From: JAKJBL01 sp964461335
Lineage (GTDB): Bacteria; Bacillota; Clostridia; Christensenellales; CAG-138
Direction of reading: 5' to 3'
Length of the DNA stretch: 20,907 nucleotides
Assembly: GCA_964461335.1 (NCBI GenBank)
Contig: CAYWTY010000027.1
Span: forward strand, 1-20,907
Shown here: piece after piece, positions 1-6,370 of the stretch
How the letters are laid out: each line of letters opens with the position of its first letter
Position numbering within the stretch: position 1 is the first letter of the stretch
The notes under the pieces: model-generated
Told to the model about the DNA's origin: nothing
What the model saw: the letters and a program-made list of their open reading frames with translations, nothing else
Databases searched by the model: none
Made by a program: the position numbers and the translations under genes

Positions 1-16
1 AAAGTTCGCTCCACGC

Positions 17-50
17 AAAATCCTGGTTCGCAAAAGCGGCCCGGGATTTT
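17..50. terminator. Bidirectional intrinsic terminator candidate
   Basis: Arms AAAATCCTGG (17-26) and CCGGGATTTT (41-50) pair over 10 bp with one T-G wobble, around a 14-nt loop. On the plus strand the stem runs into six T; on the minus strand into four T. It could end minus-strand transcripts from the surface protein gene about 300 nt away, or a plus-strand gene left of the window. Confidence 0.5.
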
Positions 51-78
51 TTGTACCGCTCCCTTGCTCCTCCTTTTC

Positions 79-160
79 CGCAAAAAGTCACGCTCGCATC
101 GGCTAAGCCCTTGCAAGCGCGGGCTTTTCACGCCGATTTGCTCGCTACCAACTTTTTGCG
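79..160. repeat. Large nested inverted repeat (imperfect cruciform or structured RNA)
   Basis: Three nested pairs of arms are visible: CGCAAAAAGT (79-88) with ACTTTTTGCG (151-160), TCGGC (99-103) with GCCGA (132-136), and AAGCCC (105-110) with GGGCTT (121-126). No reading frame explains it. It belongs to a 1-352 stretch with no gene, which is made almost entirely of hairpins and a degenerate duplicated segment: 64-106 resembles 282-325, sharing TTGCTCCTCCTT, then CCGCAA, then TCGGCTAA. It could be a non-autonomous mobile repeat or the 3' structure of the neighbouring transcript. Confidence 0.45.
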
Positions 161-187
161 AAGTATGTGCCGCTTTTCGTTTAGGCA

Positions 188-222
188 AGCCACATAATTG
201 AACCGAGAAAAGGGGAGTTCAA
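188..222. repeat. 35-bp direct repeat, left copy, with internal dyad
   Basis: This segment shares its first 19 bases with 2861-2879 and ends with the same GTTCAA as the copy at 2861-2895. Inside is the dyad TTGAAC-N13-GTTCAA, extended here to ATTGAAC (197-203) and GTTCAAT (217-223). The 13-nt spacer length is kept in both copies although its sequence differs. The pair brackets the beta-helix surface protein gene and its promoter. Confidence 0.6.
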
Positions 223-231
223 TGTTCGCTC

Positions 232-276
232 TGCTCACAATCGCCAATCGCTTATAGCAGTTGGCGATTGTGAGCA
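232..276. repeat. Perfect 16-bp inverted repeat hairpin
   Basis: Arms TGCTCACAATCGCCAA (232-247) and TTGGCGATTGTGAGCA (261-276) are perfectly complementary around a 13-nt loop. There is no T-run on either side, so it is not a standard intrinsic terminator. It lies about 76 nt downstream of the stop of the minus-strand surface gene and may protect the 3' end of that mRNA or be a mobile palindrome. A second hairpin follows at 300-323 (10 bp with one bulge). Confidence 0.6.
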
Positions 277-352
277 CCACACTTGCTCCTCCTTCTTCTG
301 CCGCAAGGCACGGCCTTGTCGGCTAACGTGAGCAGACCATTCAATTTATGCG

Positions 353-2653
353 CTATCGCTGATGCCTTGTCCGGCGCTTATCAAGAAGCACCCAAGTGGC
401 GATGCATGCAAGCAATGAGGCACATAGCAGCCATCCGTACGGTGCGGAGCCGTTTTCGCCCGTTTTGGGAATCCTGACGATTTCAGGCATAATAACCACA
501 ACCTGACCATAAAACGTTCCTTCACTGGTGAGTGCATATGCGCGCACATAATAGACTGTATTCGCCTTTATTCCGGTCAATATCGCAGTAAAGCTGCCAG
601 TGCCGCTTTCCACAGCAAGCGTTGTTACTCCCGTAGCTCCAATGGTAGGATTATCAATCATGCTGTAGACGAAGCCGCGCTCTATAATGGATGCTGAACC
701 GGTCAATGCTACCTCGCCGCTTAGCTGTATATCGGATGCTGTTTGTATTTGTGAAGGAAAAGTACGAACAACTACAGACTGCGTTTCGGAATCGCCCGCA
801 TGAGCAGAAGGCTTGGCTGCCCATTGCGCATAAAGCGTCAGATTAATGCCGTCTTTGTACTCCTTACCTATGGCGTAATCAAAGCCCGAGCCGTTCACGC
901 GGGTGTTCCATCCGTTGAAGTTATAACCCGTTTTTACAAGGCTGCCTGTATTGCCAGGGATTGTAGTTGAAGCTGATACTATAGTTCCGGATGATGCCGG
1001 CACAGAGCCAGAGGTGTTACCGTTGCCAATGTATGTTATGACATATTGGTCGTGCGCAAGCTTAAGAAATACCGGGGTTATCGTGACGCTCGACGAGACC
1101 GTAAAGGAATACGGATTGTCGGTTGAAAGCAATTCGCCCGAGGCATTGTCCCATCGTATAAACTGATATCCATCGTTTGGTATAGCTATAAGGGCAACTG
1201 AATCGCCGGCTGTATAGGTGTCGCCATATACAGAGCCGCCAACGATTGTTCCGCCTGTGACTTTATTGACTTTTATCATGAAAAGGGAACTAGATGTGGA
1301 CGCTACCGCGCCTACAACCGGAACATCAGCGCTTCTGACAGAATCGTTCTGATCAGTCGTAACCCGATGCAACTCAAGCTTTTCCGCAGATGTGGAGGTA
1401 CTTGTTAGTTCAACCCATGTTCCACCCGCATAATAGCCGATAACAGGTTGCCCGATCCCGTTTGTAAATGCGGTCGGGATGCCCAAATTGAGTGCGATAC
1501 TCCCAGCTCGCAGCGGTACGGAGGTGGTCAAAGCACCTGTAGCCCTTGCAAGATATGGCTGGTAGATTGTAGCGGTACCATATAGCGTGCCGTCTGCAGC
1601 CAGCACTTGGGAAGTGGAGCCGCCGGTAAAAAGCGCATCGTCCGAACCTTCCGCCATGCCGGCATACTGTAAAATATCTGTGCCGCCTGAAAAAGTGCTT
1701 CCGTGAAAAATACATTTATAAGCCGTTACCCCGGACCAATATTTAGGGTCAAAATCATTAAGTTGATAAGTGCTCCCGTTATTATTAGAAGTGTAGTTAT
1801 AAGCAAATATATTGTTTACAAGGAATAAGGCGCTTGCGCTGCGCAAAGCGCCCCCGAGATAGCCGGAGCTGACATTTACATTCCCGGAGAATGTGCTGTT
1901 CAGGATGTATGCCGTTCCGTTGCAATGGTTGATGGCGCCACCGAGCTCGGTGCTCTTATTGTTGGAAAATGTGGAGTTATTGATAAATAAGTAAGCTTGG
2001 TTTTCTCCCGCGCCGCCCCCGCCGTTGGAACTAAGGCTGCGGTTTTCGCTAAACGAGCAATTCTCTATAAACATTTTGCCTTCGTTCGCATTTAAGAATC
2101 CGCCGCCATATGTCGCGCCGTTGCGAATAACATTGCAGTTGTTAAGAAAAACAATGCCGCCATTGTTAGATATCCCGCCGCCTGGGGAACCTGTTCCCCC
2201 GCAGTTGCTGATGGTTACAGCTTCGAGGTACAGCGTTGCATCTAGAGAAACATATATACCCGCACCTTCATAGTATGGCGCGCCGCCTTTAATAGTGGTA
2301 TTTTTGATTGTAACAGTTCCCGCAGCGATATTAAATACACGAAACGCTGATGGGCCGGTATTGTTCACTCCGGAATCGTCGAATCCCGGAACAGGCACAG
2401 AAATAGTATTTCCGTTTCCGTTGACCGTCAATGCTTTATTTATGGTTATCTCACTCGTTACAATAATGTCGGAAGTTACCTCAATCGTATCCCCGAGCGC
2501 AGCGTTGGTGATTGCTGACGATAATTCCTCATATGTGGATACAGCGTTTGTCGCAGCTTTAGCGGAACCAACGCCGCCCGGGATGATGAGCGCAGCTGTC
2601 ATTGTTATCACTGCTATGGCTGTAATCAAAGTATACTTTAGTATTTTCCTCAA
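353..2653 (-). CDS. Cell-wall-anchored beta-helix surface protein with InlB-like repeats and FN3-like domain
   Basis: A 766-residue secreted surface protein, probably sortase-linked. Residues 1-33 form a signal peptide. About 40-330 is a right-handed beta-helix-like region with short Asn/Ser/Gly-rich turns (for example FINNSTFSNN, YILNSTFSGN). About 457-530 resembles a bacterial repeat domain ending in VTITPVF. About 537-611 matches the InlB B-repeat (Flg_new) pattern with GYNFNGWNT and LTLYAQW. About 628-722 is FN3-like, with RGFVYS, GSFTAILTG and YYVRAYA. The tail has IPKTG (728-732), a hydrophobic segment and KRRTRHQR, a sorting signal with Ile in place of Leu. The start is TTG at 2653 with GGAGG 9 nt upstream; no other nearby start keeps the signal peptide. 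The likely role is adhesion or binding of a host or polysaccharide ligand, but no ligand can be named. Confidence 0.85.
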   Translation of the reverse strand: MRKILKYTLITAIAVITMTAALIIPGGVGSAKAATNAVSTYEELSSAITNAALGDTIEVTSDIIVTSEITINKALTVNGNGNTISVPVPGFDDSGVNNTGPSAFRVFNIAAGTVTIKNTTIKGGAPYYEGAGIYVSLDATLYLEAVTISNCGGTGSPGGGISNNGGIVFLNNCNVIRNGATYGGGFLNANEGKMFIENCSFSENRSLSSNGGGGAGENQAYLFINNSTFSNNKSTELGGAINHCNGTAYILNSTFSGNVNVSSGYLGGALRSASALFLVNNIFAYNYTSNNNGSTYQLNDFDPKYWSGVTAYKCIFHGSTFSGGTDILQYAGMAEGSDDALFTGGSTSQVLAADGTLYGTATIYQPYLARATGALTTSVPLRAGSIALNLGIPTAFTNGIGQPVIGYYAGGTWVELTSTSTSAEKLELHRVTTDQNDSVRSADVPVVGAVASTSSSLFMIKVNKVTGGTIVGGSVYGDTYTAGDSVALIAIPNDGYQFIRWDNASGELLSTDNPYSFTVSSSVTITPVFLKLAHDQYVITYIGNGNTSGSVPASSGTIVSASTTIPGNTGSLVKTGYNFNGWNTRVNGSGFDYAIGKEYKDGINLTLYAQWAAKPSAHAGDSETQSVVVRTFPSQIQTASDIQLSGEVALTGSASIIERGFVYSMIDNPTIGATGVTTLAVESGTGSFTAILTGIKANTVYYVRAYALTSEGTFYGQVVVIMPEIVRIPKTGENGSAPYGWLLCASLLACIATWVLLDKRRTRHQR

Positions 2654-2714
2654 TTCTACGCGCCTCCAAAGTAAATACTTGCATCCAATATGTCGAGTTC
2701 ATTTATATAAAATT

Positions 2715-2743
2715 ATTATATAACAATCGTAACTTATCCACAA
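2715..2743 (-). promoter_or_regulatory. Promoter of the beta-helix surface protein gene
   Basis: Read on the minus strand: a perfect -10 TATAAT (plus positions 2715-2720), a 17-nt spacer, and a poor -35 TTGTGG (2738-2743). The expected start leaves a leader of roughly 55 nt before the TTG codon at 2653. Confidence 0.5.
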
Positions 2744-2825
2744 TGACGACCCCATTCGGCTTCTATACTCACGTCTTATGCGTTTTTATGGCGCATATCC
2801 AAACCAAATCGACAGTGCACTAAAT

Positions 2826-2851
2826 AAAACACTCTGCAAGGGGTGTTTTTT
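2826..2851 (+). terminator. Intrinsic terminator-like hairpin
   Basis: AAAACACTC (2826-2834) pairs with GGGTGTTTT (2841-2849), with one wobble, and is followed by T on the plus strand. No plus-strand gene precedes it. It lies between the promoter of the surface gene and the right copy of the 35-bp repeat, so it may insulate this unit from outside transcription. Confidence 0.45.
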
Positions 2852-2860
2852 CGTTATAGC

Positions 2861-2895
2861 AGCCACATAATTGAACCGAAATTAAGGAAGTTCAA
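2861..2895. repeat. 35-bp direct repeat, right copy
   Basis: This is the second copy of the 188-222 repeat. The first 19 bases are identical, the middle diverges, and TTGAAC (2871-2876) and GTTCAA (2890-2895) again stand 13 nt apart. Confidence 0.6.
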
Positions 2896-2923
2896 GGGCG
2901 GGATAAAGGCTGTTTAATGCAGG

Positions 2924-3160
2924 GGGCTTATCCATTCGCGATAAATAGCCCCAATAGGTATATGTGTTAGGGTTTGGTTTTAAGGTATCGCCACCTGCGG
3001 CGGCGACGGAAATTTATTTTATTTAATAGCGGGCGGGCTTCGCCCCCCGCGCCCCCTATTGTACGGGTACGCTTAATAGGGGGTTTTATGCAAGCGCAGT
3101 TTGTGCAAAAATTAATAAATTATAGTCTGTGCTTTAAAGCGCATATACCATAGCAACCAT
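2924..3160. repeat. Gene-free stretch with GC-rich palindromes
   Basis: No reading frame with a ribosome binding site is apparent between the two surface genes (2654-3238). The stretch holds an imperfect GGGGCTTATC / AGCCCC hairpin around 2924-2952. A second hairpin at 3029-3050 pairs GCGGG and GGGC with GCCC and CCCGC. CCCCCTATT (3052-3060) pairs with AATAGGGGG (3075-3083), and its CTATT could instead pair with AATAG at 3026-3030. These look like REP-type intergenic palindromes, or alternative folds of one RNA. Confidence 0.4.
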
Positions 3161-3185
3161 AAAGTGGGGCTATCGATACAATAAA
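3161..3185. repeat. 25-bp imperfect direct repeat, left copy
   Basis: The segment begins AAAGTGGGGC, continues TATCGAT, and ends ATAAA. It resembles 4911-4936 (AAAGTGGGCT, TATCGAT, ATAAA). The two copies bracket the second surface protein gene together with its promoter and terminator region. Confidence 0.4.
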
Positions 3186-3207
3186 GCCGCCCGTTTAGGC
3201 GGCTTTA
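3182..3207 (-). terminator. Terminator of the Gly-rich repeat surface protein gene
   Basis: TAAAGCCGCC (3182-3191) pairs perfectly with GGCGGCTTTA (3198-3207) around a 6-nt loop, about 31 nt past the stop codon at 3239. The T-tract on the minus strand is short and interrupted. Confidence 0.65.
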
Positions 3208-3238
3208 ATAGTGTTGTTAGTTTAATGGGTGTTTTAGT

Positions 3239-4708
3239 TTAACGCGCTTTTTTAGCTTTGCAAAGTACAGCAGCGCCTGCAAAGCCAAGGAGCGAAATAA
3301 GGCCGTAGAAGGCAAGGCCTGCGCCTGTACGCGGTGCGCCTAAGGGTATGCGCTGGTTTGGCACAGCTCCAGGGCCAAGGGGGATTGGTGTCTCGCCGCC
3401 TGTATCGCCGCCGCCTGGGTTATCGTCACCGGTCTCGCCGCCTGTATCGCCGCCGCCTGTTTGTTTCTTAGCGACTTTAATGTAGAAAGTTTTAACCAAA
3501 TCGACTTTGTGCGTAACTACATACGGGTCAGGCAAAGCTCCCACAACTTCATATTCATTGTTTGCAAGCCCAAATGCAGAAGTAGTTAATGTGCCTTGGC
3601 ATGTTACATTGCCTTCAAGCTTATCTGTTTGAATAACAGTGCCTGTAACTTCATTATCCCCTTCATAATAAACATACTTTATGTCGAAGGGGTAGTTTCT
3701 AAGGTTAAGTATGATTATAATTTCTTCATTCGTATCACCATACTTAACTGTTCTTTCGCCGACTGCTGCATTATAGCACTCGGTTTCTCCACGGCTTGAG
3801 TTTACGGTTTCGCTCCCGTCAGGTATGAGGGTGGAAACTTTCACATCATTATCGCCTACTTGGTGAAACACATTTTCAGTATCGTAATAACCATACTTAA
3901 ATGTTGTGGTAATTGTTTGGGGCTTAGGGGCTTCTTCGTGTTTCACATGCCTATGGCCGCTAAAATTAGCTTGTGCTGCATGGCCTGCAATCTTGCCAGG
4001 TGAAATGATTTTATCTTCATTAATTGCATTACCAACTATGGTTATATTGGCGTTACCCGATACATTGGCGTTTGCACCAGAGCTGTAAGGGTTTGTGCTT
4101 GGCGCATCCGCATGCCCTGCTAAATAAATATTGCCTGTAATGTTGCCGCCTGAAATTGTGATGTTTTCGCTTGTGCTGTTATCAGCATTTGGCGCAGCAT
4201 CATTAAAGCCGGAAACTGCATGGCCGCCTGCATAAACATCGCCTGTTATGCTGCCGCCCTTAATTGTAATATTCCTCTCGCCTGTGTGAGCATTTTTGCT
4301 AGACCCAGCCGCATGGCCGCCGCCATAAACTGTGCCTACTTTACCGCCGGATATGGTAATATTCGTTTCCCCTGTATCACCATTTAGGCCGCCGCCGTAA
4401 ATTGTGCCTACGGAGCCGCCTGTCATTGTAATGCTCGTATCATCTGTAATACTAGCATTTTTCGAGCCGCCATAAATTGTGTAGCCAGTAACATCAGTAT
4501 TTTCATCGCCGTCTATGAATACAGCAGCTGTGGTGCTAATGAATGTTCCTGTGCCACCCGTTCCTGCTTGAATTGTTATGTCGTTGCCGTTTGCAAATAC
4601 TTCCCCTTTAACTGTGTCAATATCTACTGTTGCTGCAAGCGCAGTTGCGCCAATCATCACAAAAGCAAGCGCAAGCGCTGCTGTTGCAATTGTTCTCCTT
4701 TTACGCAT
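3239..4708 (-). CDS. Secreted Gly-rich repeat surface protein with variant sorting signal
   Basis: A 489-residue exported protein. Residues 1-25 are a signal peptide ending in ATALA. Residues 92-243 carry about five repeats of the pattern ITIxGGxITGxVYxGGHA (at about 92, 116, 146, 182 and 221), likely forming a beta-solenoid; the last is degenerate. About 265-415 is a beta-rich region with YGYYDTENVFHQ and NLRNYPFDIKYVYYEGD, reminiscent of mucin-binding-type modules, though I cannot assign a family. A linker rich in GGGDTGGET follows, with an exact 28-bp DNA repeat (3390-3417 and 3432-3459, period 42 bp). The end has APRTG, a hydrophobic stretch and KAKKAR, which is a sorting-signal layout with Ala in place of Leu. 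The start is ATG at 4708, with AGGAG upstream. Ligand unknown. Confidence 0.8.
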   Translation of the reverse strand: MRKRRTIATAALALAFVMIGATALAATVDIDTVKGEVFANGNDITIQAGTGGTGTFISTTAAVFIDGDENTDVTGYTIYGGSKNASITDDTSITMTGGSVGTIYGGGLNGDTGETNITISGGKVGTVYGGGHAAGSSKNAHTGERNITIKGGSITGDVYAGGHAVSGFNDAAPNADNSTSENITISGGNITGNIYLAGHADAPSTNPYSSGANANVSGNANITIVGNAINEDKIISPGKIAGHAAQANFSGHRHVKHEEAPKPQTITTTFKYGYYDTENVFHQVGDNDVKVSTLIPDGSETVNSSRGETECYNAAVGERTVKYGDTNEEIIIILNLRNYPFDIKYVYYEGDNEVTGTVIQTDKLEGNVTCQGTLTTSAFGLANNEYEVVGALPDPYVVTHKVDLVKTFYIKVAKKQTGGGDTGGETGDDNPGGGDTGGETPIPLGPGAVPNQRIPLGAPRTGAGLAFYGLISLLGFAGAAVLCKAKKAR

Positions 4709-4804
4709 ATGTCATTCTCCTCACTAAATAGTTATGTATAAGTATTTCAGTTGGATTATCTTTAACATCAAATGTGAAGTCAGAGAATTCCTGTCTATAT
4801 ATGT

Positions 4805-4810
4805 ATTATA
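4805..4810 (-). promoter_or_regulatory. -10 box of the Gly-rich repeat surface protein gene
   Basis: On the minus strand this reads TATAAT, giving a leader of about 95 nt. At the right distance (4828-4833) the -35 position reads CCACTC, which is not a sigma-A -35. A tandem 11-bp repeat array abuts this position, so the promoter probably needs an activator. Confidence 0.5.
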
Positions 4811-4820
4811 ACATTCGGTT

Positions 4821-4886
4821 ATCTCACGAGTGGTCTCACGGCGGTCTCATTTCAATCTAATTTTGGTCTAATTTCGGTCTTATTTG
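4821..4886 (-). promoter_or_regulatory. Tandem 11-bp iteron array upstream of surface gene promoter
   Basis: Five units in exact 11-bp register (4832-4842, 4843-4853, 4854-4864, 4865-4875, 4876-4886) follow the plus-strand consensus GGTCTNATTTC. TCT occurs at 4834, 4845, 4856, 4867 and 4878. A sixth unit at 4820-4831 is one base out of phase. Read toward the gene, the consensus is GAAATNAGACC. Direct repeats with 11-bp spacing are the usual binding layout of OmpR/PhoB-family response regulators. That assignment is inference; no such regulator is encoded in the window. Confidence 0.6.
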
Positions 4887-4910
4887 CTAATTCGTAAGAT
4901 AATGTGCGCA

Positions 4911-4936
4911 AAAGTGGGCTTATCGATGTAAATAAA
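4911..4936. repeat. 25-bp imperfect direct repeat, right copy
   Basis: This matches 3161-3185 over AAAGTGGG, TATCGAT and ATAAA. It lies outside the iteron array, so the pair encloses the complete transcription unit of the second surface protein. Confidence 0.4.
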
Positions 4937-4974
4937 TATGGTTCGGGTTTTTAACGCATTTTGCTCGCATTGCT

Positions 4975-5005
4975 TTTTGCATTTAAAAGGCGTGTAAATG
5001 CAAAA
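4975..5005. repeat. 11-bp inverted repeat downstream of the flavodiiron gene
   Basis: TTTTGCATTTA (4975-4985) is perfectly complementary to TAAATGCAAAA (4995-5005) with a 9-nt loop. It follows the terminator hairpin at 5011-5034 in the direction of transcription and may be a backup terminator or an mRNA 3' structure. Confidence 0.45.
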
Positions 5006-5010
5006 GAATA

Positions 5011-5034
5011 ACGCCCCGCAAAAATTCGGGGCGT
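5011..5034 (-). terminator. Terminator of the flavodiiron protein gene
   Basis: ACGCCCCG (5011-5018) pairs with CGGGGCGT (5027-5034). On the minus strand it is followed by TATTCTTTT, an interrupted U-tract. It lies 30 nt past the stop codon at 5064. Confidence 0.6.
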
Positions 5035-5063
5035 AATATAAATGCAGCGTTTCTTAGCTGAAT

Positions 5064-6278
5064 TTAGCTCTTTTTATTCTCCACATCAAGCGCAGTTTCT
5101 TCTGCAAGCGTTTTGCCAAGCGCAACGCATTTTGCAATAGCCTCACTATCCGGCATCCACATAAGGCGAAGCCCATCGCTTATTACATCAAAGCCTGCGC
5201 CTTTAAGGGCGTTTGTAAGCTGTGCAACTGCTTCTCCGCTCCACCCATAGCTGCCAAAGGCTGCTGCACGCTTTTCCTTAAACTTAAGCCCCTTCATCAT
5301 TTCCAAAAGCCCGGCTATTGCGTGCGAATACCCGTTGTTTATTGTGGGTGAGCCTATAAGCACGAGCTTAGCGCGGAATATATCTGTAATAATATCGTTC
5401 TTGTCTTCAATTGCTGCATTCATCAGCTTAACTGTAACGGATTTATCCTGCTCTGTAATGCCTTTGGCAATTGACTCTGCCATAAGGCGGGTTCCGTTCC
5501 ACATTGTATCGTATACAATAAGAATTCGGTTTTCTTTATATGCATCCGCCCACTCAAGGTATTTTTTAACAATCTGCGTTGGGTCATCCCGCCAAATTAC
5601 GCCATGGCTCGGGCAGATTAAATCAACAGGCAGGTTAAAGCCTAAAACCTCGCTTATCTTTTTAATTACAAGGGGAGAAAACGGAGTAAGAATATTCGCG
5701 TAATACTTAATCGCCTCTTCAAAAAGCTCGCATTGGTCTACTAAATCGTTATATAAAAGCTCAGTTGCATAATGCTGGCCAAATGCGTCATTAGGGAAGA
5801 GGATGTTTTCGCCGGTTAAGTAGGTAAACATAGAATCAGGCCAATGGAGCATTGGCGCTTCAACAAATATAAGCTTTTTTGCCCCAATCTCAAGCACATC
5901 GCCTGTTTTTACAGGCACGAAGTTCCAGTCAATGTGGAACTGCCCTTTAAGGGAGCGTATGGCGTTTTGCGTGCAATACACAGGCTTATCCGGTATTTGG
6001 CGCATAAGCTCGCATAGTGCGCCGCTGTGGTCGATTTCGCCATGCTGTGCAATTACATAGTCGATTTTCTGTATATCAATTTCATTGTTTAGGTTACGCA
6101 CAAACTCCTTAGCAAAAGGCGCCCATACAGTATCAATAAGCGCAACCTTTTCATCCCTAACAAGGTAGGAGTTATAGGATGTGCCGCGCCTCACAGAATA
6201 CTCATGCCCGTGGAACTCCTTAAGCTCCCAGTCAACCTTGCCTACCCATGTCACTGAGTTTGTTATCTTTTTGCTCAT
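5064..6278 (-). CDS. fprA: Class A flavodiiron protein (O2/NO reductase)
   Basis: A 404-residue cytoplasmic enzyme that reduces O2 to water and/or NO to N2O in anaerobes, taking electrons from rubredoxin or another NADH- or F420-linked donor. Residues 1-250 are the metallo-beta-lactamase-like diiron domain with all ligand motifs present: HGEIDH (H79, E81, D83, H84), H145 in LHWPDSM, D164 in FPNDAFG and H225 in CPSHG. Residues about 252-395 are the flavodoxin domain, with the FMN phosphate loop at YDTMWNGT and a second loop at SPTINNG. No rubredoxin or reductase domain is fused, which makes it the shortest class. It is monocistronic: extended -10 promoter upstream, terminator downstream. The start is ATG with AGGAGGT 5 nt upstream. 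Oxygen defence is the likely role; O2 versus NO preference cannot be read from the sequence. Confidence 0.95.
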   Translation of the reverse strand: MSKKITNSVTWVGKVDWELKEFHGHEYSVRRGTSYNSYLVRDEKVALIDTVWAPFAKEFVRNLNNEIDIQKIDYVIAQHGEIDHSGALCELMRQIPDKPVYCTQNAIRSLKGQFHIDWNFVPVKTGDVLEIGAKKLIFVEAPMLHWPDSMFTYLTGENILFPNDAFGQHYATELLYNDLVDQCELFEEAIKYYANILTPFSPLVIKKISEVLGFNLPVDLICPSHGVIWRDDPTQIVKKYLEWADAYKENRILIVYDTMWNGTRLMAESIAKGITEQDKSVTVKLMNAAIEDKNDIITDIFRAKLVLIGSPTINNGYSHAIAGLLEMMKGLKFKEKRAAAFGSYGWSGEAVAQLTNALKGAGFDVISDGLRLMWMPDSEAIAKCVALGKTLAEETALDVENKKS

Positions 6279-6312
6279 ATCCTACCTCCTAAAAACTTGC
6301 TGCTTTTATAAA

Positions 6313-6321
6313 AGTATATCA
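6313..6321 (-). promoter_or_regulatory. Extended -10 promoter of the flavodiiron gene
   Basis: The minus strand reads TGATATACT, a TGn extended -10 element. The -35 position (TGTACC at 6336-6341) is weak. It lies about 35 nt before the start codon, in the 92-nt gap after apbE. Confidence 0.4.
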
Positions 6322-6370
6322 GAACCATTGCCCCTGGTACATTCTTTTATGGAAGATTAACGCAAATGCT

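Noticed and set aside
188..222. The TTGAAC/GTTCAA dyads as integron attC sites around a gene cassette
   Set aside because: The arms do not fit the attC core pattern (RYYYAAC with GTTRRRY) and no integrase gene is visible.
283..477. A short plus-strand reading frame at the left end
   Set aside because: It has no ribosome binding site, overlaps hairpins and the 3' end of the surface gene, and resembles no protein.
2744..3182. A c-di-GMP or FMN riboswitch upstream of the surface genes or the ApbE operon
   Set aside because: None of the conserved core segments of these classes could be found on either strand.
353..4708. The surface proteins as flavinylated acceptors of the ApbE enzyme
   Set aside because: No FMN_bind domain or SGAT-like flavinylation motif is seen; ATGAL in the first protein does not match the required context.
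4832..4886. The 11-bp array as a CtsR heat-shock operator or a CRISPR array
   Set aside because: CtsR sites are heptads of GGTCAAA with 3-nt spacing, and CRISPR repeats are longer with distinct spacers. Neither fits contiguous 11-bp units.
5064..6278. The flavodiiron protein as a flavorubredoxin
   Set aside because: It ends right after the flavodoxin domain and has no CxxC pairs of a rubredoxin module.
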